From Lindgomyces ingoldianus (lineage: Eukaryota > Ascomycota > Dothideomycetes > Pleosporales > Lindgomycetaceae), in contig NW_022985173.1 of NCBI RefSeq assembly GCF_010093535.1, positions 643,379 through 687,469 of the forward strand: a DNA stretch of 44,091 nt. Direction: 5' to 3'. The notes below the pieces were generated by a model. It was not told where the DNA came from. It was given only the letters and a program-made list of their open reading frames with translations, and searched no databases. Position numbers and translations under genes: made by a program. Below, in pieces: positions 33,698-43,826 of this stretch (within the stretch, counting starts at the first letter, position 1; every line of letters begins with the position of its first letter).

Positions 33698-36600
33698 ATG
33701 GGGCGCAACGCGCGAAAGCGTATCTCCTACGGTTAGTCCCTCCTCCCCCCCCCCGCCGCCCTGCTACATGATGCTCCCGCGCCTGCTCCTGTTCCCGCTC
33801 CTGCTTCCGCTCATGCTCACTTGCCATCACAGTCCTGCCCCTCGCGAACTCGGCCGGAGGACACAGGTTGGGCGTAAATGGCCTGGCTATCGACCCGGTA
33901 AACTCGATTCTGTACGGCGCCCGAAGCTCCCCATCGTATCTCCGTTGACCGCTCCACAGCTACTCGGGTGGTCGAGACGGCGTCATATGCGCCTGGGACC
34001 TGCATCTTGACCTGGTCTCGAAGGCCCACGAGGAAAGAGACCCGTTTGCCGACTCAAATGCGCCCAATTACAAACCCCCGCCGACGCTGTTCCGGCAGCA
34101 GGTCCAGGCCCACACGCACTGGATCAACGACATCGTCCTCGCCCAGAGTAACCAGGCCCTCGTCTCCGCATCCTCAGACATTACGGTGAAGGTATGGCGG
34201 CCTGCCGCCGAAGACGTCCTCCCTCCGCAGACCATCGGCCTGCACACCGACTACGTCAAGCGCGTAGCCTCCCCCGGCCTGAGCGAGAACTGGGTTGCAT
34301 CTGGCGGGCTGGATCATAAGATCAGCTTGTGGGATCTCAGTGGAGGAGGCCAGAAGCTGCAGATAGCTGTGGGCGATGATGAGAACACGGCCAAGGGGTC
34401 TGTCTACGCCTTGGCGGCAACTAGCTCTATCCTCGCAAGCGGCGGCCCGGAAAGCATAGTCCGGGTCTGGGATGTCAGGACCGGGAAGCGCATCACAAAG
34501 TTTGTCGGACACACGGACAACGTGCGGGACGTGCTCATCACGCAAGATGGGGATACCATCTTGACCGCGTCCTCTGATCAGACTGTCAAAGTATGGTCGA
34601 TGACGGCAGGAAGATGCATGTACACACTGACCATGCACAACGACAGCGTCTGGTCGCTGTACTCGGACCACCCACAGCTATCTATCTTCTACTCCTCCGA
34701 TCGATCGGGTATAGTGGCAAAGAGCGATGTGCGCAATTGCGCCGAAATGGATGAAGGACTCTCGGTGGCCGTCTGTCAAGAGCACGAAGGAGTGAACAAG
34801 GTCATTCGATCTAGCGACTACATTTGGACGGCAACGTCCAGTTCGAGCATCAACCGGTGGAACGACGTAGAGACGGCCGCAGATGTCGCTTTACCAGAAT
34901 CCTACAGGTGGCATCGATCGAGTGTGGGTACGACTCGGTCGCGGTACCCTTCTCCGCCCACGGCCAGCCCTCCGATGAACGGTACAACCCCGAAAATACC
35001 GTTCCCTGCCCTTCTGCGGATGTCGAACACCGCACCCTTCCCTCTATTTTCTGCCAAAGATCCAGAGGCTTCAACGGTGTATTCAACGACGAGCACACGA
35101 AAACCTTCGGAGGTTCTGTCAGCAGCTGATCCAGGTGTAGTTGTGCCATGTCGAAGCCTACCAGATTTCTCCATCGAAGGCCAGAACGGTCTGATCAAGC
35201 ATGTCTTACTTAATGATCGGAGAAGGGTGCTCACTCTAGACACCGCCGGGGAGGTAATATTATGGGATTTGCTACAAGTAAGATTCCTGCGCTTTCGTGT
35301 CGGCTTTTATCTAACAACAACTTAGTGTGCTCCCATAAAGTCATTCGGGAAGCGGCATCTCGAAGATGTTGCCCCTGAAGTTAATACACAAGAAACTGTT
35401 GCCCACTGGTGTGCTGTTGACACGAGAACCGGCAGTCTGACTTGCGTCCTCGAGGAGAATTACTGCTTCGACGCTGAGATGTATGCAGACGAACTTCATT
35501 TGGAGGAAAAGATTGATTTCCGAGAAGACCAGAGAAGTAGCCTTACCTCTATCTACACAGTTTCGGCTTCCATACTGACAATGTGCAGTAAATCTAGGAA
35601 AGTGGATACTGCGATATCTGTTCTCTAACCTCATCGATGAAGAGATTAAACGGGATGAAGACTTCAGAAATGCTCTTGTCGAAGAAAAGAAGAGCGGTAT
35701 GAATCGGACGAACGCACCAGCTAACATTCAAATACCCGAAAACCACATCAACGGTTGGACAGACGCAGTATCAGGGCCGACGTCTAGCTCCACGATTCGT
35801 GCCACTAATAGCTTCCACCTACCTATTACTACTCCCGGACTCCAGATTGGCCTTGCTACTCCGGGTATCCCAACATCGAGCCCTACCCATGCGACACAGC
35901 AGCTGTACACTCTCCTTCCTACGACAGAAGAAGGCTCTCAGCTCTCACGAACCACCACTCAACAGAGCCAGACTAGAGAAGGCTCTGACTACTTCTCCAC
36001 CACACCCGCCACCAACGGCCACGGCAACGGTAAACCTATCATTACCTCCGCCGAAGCCTCCACAACGGACCCATCGCAAGAAACCCTTCCGCAATCTCCC
36101 TCGGAAGAGAATCCGACAAACCCCACCCATGGCAAAAAGGGCAAGGCTCTCTTCTCGAAGAAATTCAACATGTCCTTCAACATGAAAAAATTCGGCAGCA
36201 CGTCTTCAACAGTCGAGGTCGCGAAACCGGTTGCCGTGGATGAAAAGTCTGAGGACAGTGATTCGAGGAGCAGTAAGACTGATGAGAAAATCATTGAGGA
36301 TAACTTTTTCGGGGCTGTACAGAAGATTAGGCAGGGGTATGAGGAACAAGTAGCTTTGGGCGCAGTGTCAGTGCATACGCAAATTGCGCCCAGCCTCCCC
36401 AACGAGACGCCAGTTCTGAAACCACCAGCGAGTACGACCATTCTGATTCAAGAAGACAGACCAGATTCTGGCGGCGTTGCGGATCTCTTCGAAGGCAAGG
36501 TCGGCTCCCTAGGCCAACAAGTCGAACTTATCGAAAAAGTAGCGCCCGTGTGGCTCGCCGACATTCTTCTCCGCGTAAGATCCTGACTCACCCACCTCTT

Positions 36601-37316
36601 CCTCCACTCCCCTCAAATGCACTAACACAGGCACTGTAGAACCAAATTCCCTTCAAAGATATCGTCAAAGTCTCCTTCATCCTCGAACCGTACCAAAACA
36701 CGCTACCTAGCATAGCTTCGGACGGGTATATACCCCTCTTCGTCCCTACAGAGAAAATAGTTCGCGCTAATACGGCACCACTCAGCAACAACCGACTCAA
36801 TGCGAATCGCATGCTACGGGCGAGGAAGATATTGAGTTATGTAGCGGAGAGAATTGAGCCCGCGCCGACGACTGCTGAGAAGGAGAAGGAGGGTGAGGAA
36901 AGGTTGAAGCCGGAGGAGTATTTGGAATTGTTTTGTCAAGGGCAGGTTAGTACATTCTTTCTCTTTGTGCCGCTCTTTCTCTATCATTTTATCGGTTGGT
37001 GTGTGAAAGAAATGAGGCGGCATAGGGTTTAGCAGACTAACAGAATTCCTGCTAACAATATTTATTCTTGTAGTTGATTGCCCCAACCATGACACTAGCG
37101 TCTATCCGTGCACACGTCTGGCGTGGCGGCGGCGACGTGGTGCTCTATTACCGCGCGAACGGCCGCAAGGAAATCAAACATGCGCCTTTCATCGGCACAC
37201 CGCCCCCGTTGTCCGCGACCGGTAGTACGGGCGTGTCCGAGGGGAAGGCGTCGTCCGATGCCGGGAGGAGCAGCCAGCATAGTTCTAGGGGGATTGTGGA
37301 GGGCAAGGCGTGTTGA
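33698..37316 (+). CDS. WD40-DUF3337 protein, WDR48/UAF1 family (S. pombe Bun107-type)
   Basis: Seven exons: 33698-33731, 33833-33911, 33960-35277, 35326-35536, 35589-36574, 36640-36945, 37074-37316, giving 1058 residues. The tiny first exon encodes [11 protein letters not shown]. Exons 2-3 join to give [20 protein letters not shown] and [19 protein letters not shown], the start of a WD40 propeller running to about residue 470 ([67 protein letters not shown]). A Ser/Thr-rich disordered middle (~560-750) follows, then the C-terminal DUF3337-type region with two ubiquitin-like segments ([40 protein letters not shown]). In animals UAF1 activates the deubiquitinases USP1, USP12 and USP46; in fission yeast Bun107 partners Ubp9. 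A matching partner here is inferred, not seen. The second intron (33912-33959) removes an apparent stop, which supports the model. Confidence 0.93.
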
Positions 37317-37703
37317 TGGGAATGAACATGTTGGTGTTGGTGCTAAGCTTGATGTTGATGTTGATGTTCATGCCCATCTTGATCCTCCAATTGTGGATTG
37401 ATTCTGATTCTGATTTTGATCTTGGAGAGGTCTGAATCTCTTGTGTATTGTACATAGTATTTTGCACATACCCCATTCCTTACCGGATCGCTGTATGGAT
37501 TCGATCCCATCTGTTCTATCTCTATTGATACGGTATGGTTTGGTGTGGTTTGATTTGACTTCAGTTTGGGTGGGTGCATTTGGTTTGGATTACTGATAAA
37601 TCGTGTCTGGAAGTCTATGGCGTTCTTGATCTTACACTCTTACTCTTACACATCTTCCATTCCGGTCCGCGTTCGTATCGTAGTGGTTGTGTCAGTGTTG
37701 ATA
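37317..37703. other. Convergent intergenic region with GATGTT repeats
   Basis: This lies between two 3' ends that face each other (the WDR48-like gene and the SAM carrier). Short degenerate tandem repeats (GTTGGT, GATGTT, GATTCT) occupy 37329-37415, and TTTGGTTTGG-like words occur near 37535-37590. It probably contains both 3' untranslated regions and polyadenylation sites. Confidence 0.55.
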
Positions 37704-38697
37704 TCATAATTCCTCGATCCCGCCCAGCAAATTACTCGCCCACTGATACGAACCCAAAAATATCGCTCCCCCGACACTTATCCAACCAACCCGCGGCCCT
37801 ATCCCCGCAAAGAAAGCCCGTGGGCCAGAGAATCGCAGTATCGAACTCAGCATGCTAAACGCAGACTGCCGCTCCTTCGCCAACATCATCCTCGTCTTCA
37901 GCACATCTAACGGCGTCGTTATCCCCGCCGCTACAGCCCCCGCCACCGAGCCCAGAATCCCGCCCTCAAACCCCGACACCTGTTCCCTCCCACTACCGTT
38001 AATCCGCCACCGCTTCAGTGCTTCCCAGAGTGGGAATTGGATCACTGTAAACGGCACCTCGCGCATAATCGTTATGGACCAACCACGATATAATTCCCGC
38101 CACACATGCACATAACCCCGCGTTCTGCGCTGATCGAGGATGTGGAGGAGAGAGGAGAGAGAGGAGGGGTGTTGTGAGGCTTGTGCTCGTTGTTTCACCA
38201 CCTCAGTTGGTACGCGCACTGCACATGCAGCGACTTCGCCTACACTCGCGGCGAGCATGTGGACGAAGGCTTCGTGTCTCTGGCCCCGGGGGCCCTCAAT
38301 ATACGCCTTACCTTCTGCATTCCGTGCGATGGAGCCGCGGGAGGGAGTGAGTAGTGTGCGTTTGATAGAGTCGTAGGTTATGAAGAAGAGCGCGGCGCCT
38401 GGGGCGGACCCGATGAGCGCGGAGCCTACGCCTCGGTAGATTCCGGTGAAGCCGCCGGAGGAGGTGAAGCCGGCACTGGATTGGAGGCGAGTTTTTAGCG
38501 TGTCGAGAGGGTAGAGCGAGAGGTCGACTGTGGTGCCGGCGAGGCCGCCTGCCTGTTGCAAGAGTTAGTCACATAAGTTAGTCGTAGGAATTGACGGGGA
38601 TTGAGATGGCAGAGAAAGGGAGGAGTACAACTAAGGAGCGTAGGTATGGTGATTCGAGCCATGCACTACTCTGGCGTGGCTCGAGGACATGCTGCAT
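37704..38697 (-). CDS. Mitochondrial S-adenosylmethionine carrier (Pet8/SLC25A26 family)
   Basis: Two exons on the minus strand: 38697-38632 (MQHVLEPRQSSAWLESPYLR plus SL) and 38552-37704, with a 79-bp intron GTTGTA...CAACAG. Together they give 304 residues. The three mitochondrial-carrier repeats are present with their signature motifs: PLDTLKTRLQ, PTEVVKQRAQ and PLDVLKTRMM, each followed by the glycine-containing second half (FTGIYRGVGSALIGSAPGAA, LYRGWSITIMREVPFTVIQF, FFAGIGPRVGWISVGGAIFL). Six membrane helices fit the length. The short repeat 1 and the PFTVIQFP stretch are typical of the Pet8/SAM5 branch, which exchanges cytosolic SAM for S-adenosylhomocysteine across the inner membrane to feed mitochondrial methylation and biotin/lipoate synthesis. 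Joining exon 1 restores the family's YLRSLxAG start. Confidence 0.92.
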
Positions 38698-38927
38698 TTT
38701 TCAGACTTTGCGATGCTTGATGACAAGAATTGATGGTGGAGGTTAGAGGGGCTGGTCTGTGCGGTGGTTTTCAGCCCTATAGGCTATCGCGTTAGTAGAA
38801 GCGCGGTTCCGGGATGAAATTCCGACGAGGCGAGGTTTGTTTCCGACAAGCACCACTGGACTCCCACTCACCAAGCAACCCTTTTTCTTGGGCTATTTTC
38901 GTAGAGCTGGTGATAATTCAGCTGAAA
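38698..38927. promoter_or_regulatory. Shared divergent promoter region
   Basis: Only 230 bp separate the start codons of the SAM carrier (minus) and the TCAB1-like gene (plus), so both 5' untranslated regions and core promoters must lie here. No clear TATA box is seen, as is usual for fungal housekeeping genes. Confidence 0.5.
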
Positions 38928-40402
38928 ATGAGCAGTGCAGAGATTGGTGTGAGACTGGTGGCGAGTACAAGGGGGCGGGAGATGGGATTGGAGGGTAAGT
39001 TGTCAAATGGAGAGGGTGGTGCGATGGGATGGGCAGCGTTCCTAACAATTTAACAGGTGGAGAACTAGAGCAACTGGAGGCTGCCTCTATGCATACTAGC
39101 TGCATTCATCAAGCTGAATTGTAAGTTATCCTCTCCCCGTTTCATGGACCTGGATTAACTGGCTGGCTTTATAGGTCGGCGGATGGAACATGCGTCTTCA
39201 CCTCTGACTACAACCGCACGCTCTCCGTCTATAGGGTGCCAGAGGAAGGAGAAAAAGACCTCCTAGTTCCGTGCTCATCGCTTACCAGCTCTGAGCCTAT
39301 CTGGGCCTTTACTGGATACTCTAGCTTCAACGCAGCCAACGCATTGTCGTCATTGGTCCTCATCAGCACCCGCAACAACTTCGTCAGCCTCCACAACGCA
39401 CTGTACTCCTACTCCTCCTCAGATACAGATGGAGGTCCGGAAGCCGCAAGCTCAAACTCCCCACTGGACATTTCCGCCAAGCTCCTCAGTTATCGAAACT
39501 TCAACACCAAGACCGAAGCCGTCATCAGCCCACACTCCCTCCTCTTCACCCGCTCCGGCACCCACTTCCTTGCTGGCACCCAGGACTCCATCTTCCTGTT
39601 CGACCTCCACAATTCCTCCGGCCCAATTGACGAGTTCCGCACGCACAGCAAACGCGATCCACAGAGCTACAAAGGCATCGTATCCAGCCTCTCCATCAGC
39701 TGCGACAGCATTCTCGCGGCTGGCACATGGACGCGCTACGTCGGCCTGTACGAAGCCGAAGGTAGCGGGAATCCCATTACTACAATATCCCTGCCCGGCG
39801 GCCCGAGCTGGAACCCCGGACACCGCGGGAATGATAATGAGCTTGCTGGTGGTGGGATTAGTGAGGTCAAATGGTCGCCATGTGGGAGGTACATCTACGT
39901 TGCGGAACGCGACTCAGATGTTCTGATGTTCTACGATATCCGGAATCTGAGCTTAGGGCTTGGATACTGTAAAGGGCGGAACGCGCTTGCGAAGCAGAAA
40001 CTCGGGTTTGGGGTCTGGACGGCTGCGGCTGCGGATGAGGTGTTTGCGAGAGAAGGCGGGGTGGAGGTGTTGGCTGACAACGAGCGAGAGAACCTGGGTG
40101 TACGCACTGTTGACCATGAGATTTGGGCTGGTGGGATAGATGGCGTGGTGAGGGTTTGGCGCGATCCGCATCTCAGACAGGGCGCGTTGGAAGCAGATCA
40201 GGTTTTGCAGGTGGGAGAGGACCCGGTGGTTGGGACGATGGTGAATGAGAATGGGACGGCGATGGCTGTGGCGAGTGGGAGGAGGGAGAGTGTGTTTCCA
40301 GATGAGGATGCGGAGGGAGAGGGAAGAGTGAGGAGGGATTGGAGGGGGCTTAGGGTCAGGGAGCGTGGTGCAGTTGATGTATTTAGATTGTCCGGATGTT
40401 GA
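38928..40402 (+). CDS. WD40 protein of the TCAB1/WDR79-Swt21 type
   Basis: Three exons: 38928-38994, 39057-39120, 39175-40402, giving 430 residues, with introns GTAAGT...AACAG and GTAAGT...ATAG. The first exons supply MSSAEIGVRLVAS and EQLEAASMHTSCIHQAEL, leading into the first blade SADGTCVFTSDYNRTLSVYR. Further blades: PIWAFTGYSSFNAANALSSL, LISTRNNFVSLHNAL, TKTEAVISPHSLLFTRSGTH, LAGTQDSIFLFDLH, GIVSSLSISCDSILAAGTWT, ISEVKWSPCGRYIYVAERDS, LMFYDIRN, EIWAGGIDGVVRVWRD. This order, with the 'CGRYIYVAERDSD' blade, matches TCAB1/WDR79, which in animals carries CAB-box RNAs and telomerase RNA to Cajal bodies, and Swt21 in yeast, linked to splicing. The exact role in this fungus is inferred only. 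Confidence 0.88.
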
Positions 40403-40702
40403 AGAATGGCGTTAGTGGAGATTGTATCGGGGATTGGCAGACAGACGGACGATGGTGGTTACGATGTTAATGGCATGGCATGTGGTGTACGATACCCAGG
40501 TCATATTGACCCACTGGCGTTATAGCCAACCCTTTTCCAATCTAAAACTTACAATCTAAAATTTGTCACCATATGCCACTCCACGCAATCAGAACAAAAG
40601 AAGGTGTCGAGGCTCTAGCCAGGTTCAAGGTGACAGCTAACATGATACCCGTCTTCCCCTCTTTCGGCCTGCCTGTCCCGCCACCAAGAGCTTCGGCTTA
40701 CA
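40403..40702. other. Intergenic DNA
   Basis: 3' side of the WD40 gene and of the facing epoxide hydrolase pseudogene. Nothing else seen. Confidence 0.5.
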
Positions 40703-41157
40703 TTACTCATACCCGTCCTTTCCCTTAACGATATTATACCAAGGCCCGCCTCTTCCAAACACCTTCTGCAGAGCTCCAGTAACAACATCTAAATGTTCCC
40801 ACGTGGCGAAGTGTCCGCCTATATAGTTATCAGGTTCGTGCCCTACAGGACCTGCGGAATAATCAGCTTCTATTTAAGCTCTTCCCGCCAATCCCTTTCT
40901 TCAGACTAACATCCGGCTCATTCATCTAACAAACAAAATTTAGAAATAAAACTGAAACCCCTCACTTACCCATAGCCGCTTTCCCAACCCTTCGGCACAA
41001 CACTCAGCTCCCTCGGAAACCACGCCAGTCCCAACTTTGCCCCCTTAATGTGCTCACACATCCGGTCCCTCGCCGCAACGCCCACACTCATGCTAGTCAT
41101 AACTTCATAATAAATCCTCACATGCGCATTTGGCCCGGCGGCACTGAAGCAATAGGT

Positions 41158-41164
41158 GCTAATC
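41158..41164. repeat. Target-site duplication, left copy
   Basis: GCTAATC, identical to 41807-41813 and immediately outside the left inverted repeat. The preceding T (41157) also matches if the duplication is 8 bp. Confidence 0.85.
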
Positions 41165-41806
41165 ACAGGGCTTCCAACGCGGCGTAGTACTGTACGATTG
41201 GGCGATTTTGAGGCCTGTACGGGTGAGATTTTGTGTACGTTTGTACAACAGGGAGGAGGAGAGGTAGGTGTACGTATTGTAACTGTTACGGCTCACGTGA
41301 TCTGTACAAGTAGTACAATTTAATTAAAGTACGCTGTACTCTAGTTAAAACAGCTAAGACTATAGGTCCCTAGAGATGCAAGATTAAGGTCTAATTAACT
41401 ATAAAATAACTAGTTCTCCCTAGTAACAAGAGCAGATAGGACTAGATAAGGCCTGTAAGGCAGCAAGAGGCGTGGTGTGAGGGGTATTAATTAGGAAACA
41501 CAGGTCACAGAAAGGGAATGCAGGATAGGGGGTAACAAGAGTAAACCTTAGGGTCAGAGGCAGAGGTACGGAGGCCTAGGAGCCTATATACCCCGTGCTA
41601 ATCCTAGGGTACTAAGGGGTTAGATAGCTGTAACATAACCGTGTATACAAACTTCCTAAAAGGGTAATACAATCTGTACTACGTACTGTACCTAGGGCAT
41701 CATTAAACGTACGGTACGGCTCACGAACTCGGTACGTTCGTACTGAACACGTGACCGTTACGGTTCACTTTGTACGGACCGTAGTACGGCCCGTTGGAAG
41801 CCCTGT
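41165..41806. mobile_element. Non-autonomous hAT-like MITE
   Basis: A 642-bp element with perfect 15-bp terminal inverted repeats (ACAGGGCTTCCAACG at 41165-41179 and its reverse complement at 41792-41806), continuing imperfectly for about 10 more bases. It is flanked by a direct repeat GCTAATC (7 bp, or 8 bp TGCTAATC if the outermost A/T is not part of the element). Ends beginning CAGGG and an ~8-bp target duplication are hallmarks of the hAT superfamily. The body has no reading frame for a transposase, is AT-richer in the centre, and carries many GTAC words and inverted CACGTGA motifs near both ends. Removing the element and one copy of the duplication rejoins the epoxide hydrolase frame exactly (TWISTYCFSAAGP). 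Confidence 0.88.
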
Positions 41807-41813
41807 GCTAATC
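41807..41813. repeat. Target-site duplication, right copy
   Basis: GCTAATC directly outside the right inverted repeat, matching 41158-41164. Confidence 0.85.
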
Positions 41814-42785
41814 CACGTGAGAATCTCGTTATTAGTCCAAGGACACGCATCCGTCCAAGGATACGATTTCTCATGTGTCCAAGAGAGCAGCGCGACCGGT
41901 GATTTAACGAATGCGTAGGGCGGCGTTTACGGTTTTATGGACTACAGGAGCTAGTATCCAGAGCCCTGAGTCGCGAACCGCTGGCTTCGTTCTAAGCTTG
42001 CTTTTTCGGCCGCGGTGTACGGCACGAGTGCGTGCTTTGCTGTGAGCAGGGGATGGGTGGCCTATTTCGGGGGGTTATCTCGCACCATGTTGATGTGGGA
42101 GGCGAGGCAGTGCAAGAGGTAAAGGAGGCCAGGGTGATGTAGGCCGGGTGGTTGAGCAAAAGCATGAGTTTGTGGCAGATTTCGGCGTATTGGGGGAGGG
42201 CAAAGCTGGGTTTAGTGATGTGTTAGGCGAAGTCGAAGTTCAGGGTGCTCATGGCGATGATATGGAAGGAAAAGTTGGATGGGATAGAGGGTTTGGCGTT
42301 GGAGAGAATTGGGAGCAGCTTGCGGACTTCGAGGAAGGGTCCAGGCCCTAGTAGAATGGTGTCAGGTTATATTTTCCACGGGGATTTAATAAGGTTAGAA
42401 TAGATAGGGGTGGAAGATAAATCACACCAAGGAAACTTGAACAGCATACCTAACAACATACATCCATGAACAAACAACATTGGGATCGCCTTCCCATTCA
42501 TACTCCGTTATCACACAAATGCACGTTAACCTCACCGAACTTATCGATATTAATCTTGCTCCGATAATTCGGCAACCCGTTCACTCCAGCTTCTTCTATC
42601 CGCCAATCAAACAGGACCTTCTAATAGGATGCTTGGCGATCGACGTCGGAGAGAGGAGCCACGTAAGGCCATTGAACGGGAACGTCGTCAAATTCGTCTG
42701 GGAAGTCTGCGTCAGAGAGTTTCCGGTCGAGTTTTTTGAGGGCGGAGTCTAGGACGGAGATGGTGCAGGGTGATAGGGAGGGCAT

Positions 42786-43826
42786 TGTGGGGTAGAATAA
42801 AAGACGAACTGGTTTGAGAGAAAAATATAAAAAGTAAGATTATATACTGACTGGAACGCAGAAGCGGGATTAAGGAGAAATAAAAAAGCTCGGAAAATAA
42901 CTGAGGATGTGGTGTTTTTACTCCCTATCTACCTTCGTGGAATTGTGTGACAGCGTGTAGAAGCTATGATGTCAATGTGTAAGTCACTGGCAGGGCGCGG
43001 CTGAATCTGACGAAATGCCCTTGTTTAGTGAGGAGATAGTTGGTAATAACGATGTTCCTGGAGAACGAAGAGAGCAAAGGTGTATCAGGAGTGATGTGGG
43101 ACTGGAAGGGCTCCTGGTGTAGGAAGATAGGATTACTCAACTGACTCGATGTTAGCTGCTCTAGGAGATCAACTGACCCTTACGGGTTGGCAAAAAATCT
43201 TAGATGATGGGTTGTGAGATCTAAAAATTACGTCGGGGGTGGTGAGTGTTTACAAAGCTCGGCGCTATTGTGCCTTGCAAAACAAGAGGTATTCCTATGC
43301 AACTCAACAATCCTCTGCAGCAGACTGTATTGAAACCAGCCGTTTCTCTGCATACCATTATAATATAGTCTGCTATCTTAGACTTACAGTTACAATTACT
43401 ACAGCTGTAAGGCATAAATATACTATTCCGCACACAAATCAACTGTTGGTTGATTATTTGTACCTTTTTGGTTGTGAAGGCGGAGTGGTGTGGAGACCTG
43501 CCCTTCCAAAAGCTGCCACGATTTTCTCCCCGCCTGACTATTTCCAAGAGGACTTAGATCAGCAAAGCGCCCCCAAGTCTAATGCAACACCGTTTTGCGT
43601 CGCCATCCAGACAAGGGTCAACAGCCCCAACTTCTTTGTATAGTTTAGCGTCGGATATAAGTATCACGTGTTTGAGACGTAAATAGAAAGTTATTAGATA
43701 TCAGACTAACGTTGGCAACTAACGGTATACCGTTAGAAAGCAATATTTTTGCTACCAGCACATGACCTTCTCTATTTTCCGAAAGGCTCTAAGCTATCGC
43801 CACCTCAACCTCCCTAACATATAAAT
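42786..43826. other. Stretch without a recognised gene
   Basis: It holds the former promoter of the epoxide hydrolase pseudogene, then AT-richer DNA. A plus frame of 134 codons (43239-43643) and an opposing minus frame of 108 codons (43547-43221) overlap and have no known motif. The right end lies downstream of the WD40 gene that enters from the edge. Confidence 0.45.

Larger units (their letters stand above)
40703..42785 (-). pseudogene. Epoxide hydrolase (EHN plus alpha/beta hydrolase), pseudogene split by a MITE
   Basis: From the Met at 42785 the minus strand reads an epoxide-hydrolase N-terminal domain (LDSALKKLDRKLSDADFPDE, DVPVQWPYVAPLSDVDRQAS). A TAG then stands where Trp is expected before KVLFDWRIEEAGVNGLPNY. 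Shifted frames continue with GPFLEVRKLLPILSNAKPS, FALPQYAEICHKLMLLLNHP, LASHINMVRDNPPK-stop, TAAEKASLERSQRFATQGSG and SPVALLSWTHEKSYPWTDA. The reading TNNEILTWIS is broken at 41813 by an inserted element and resumes at 41164 with TYCFSAAGPNAHVRIYYE and LGLAWFPRELSVVPKGWESG. After an apparent GTAAGT intron the last part holds the catalytic His (GGHFATWEHL) and ends at 40703. The segment with the nucleophile Asp (GGDWG in the family) is missing after 'HPAYIT'. Such enzymes hydrolyse epoxides to diols in detoxification or secondary metabolism. Confidence 0.85.

Noticed and set aside
36588..36812. Minus-strand frame within the WDR48-like gene
   Set aside because: A shadow of exon 6; the plus-strand exon joins in frame with its neighbours and matches the family.
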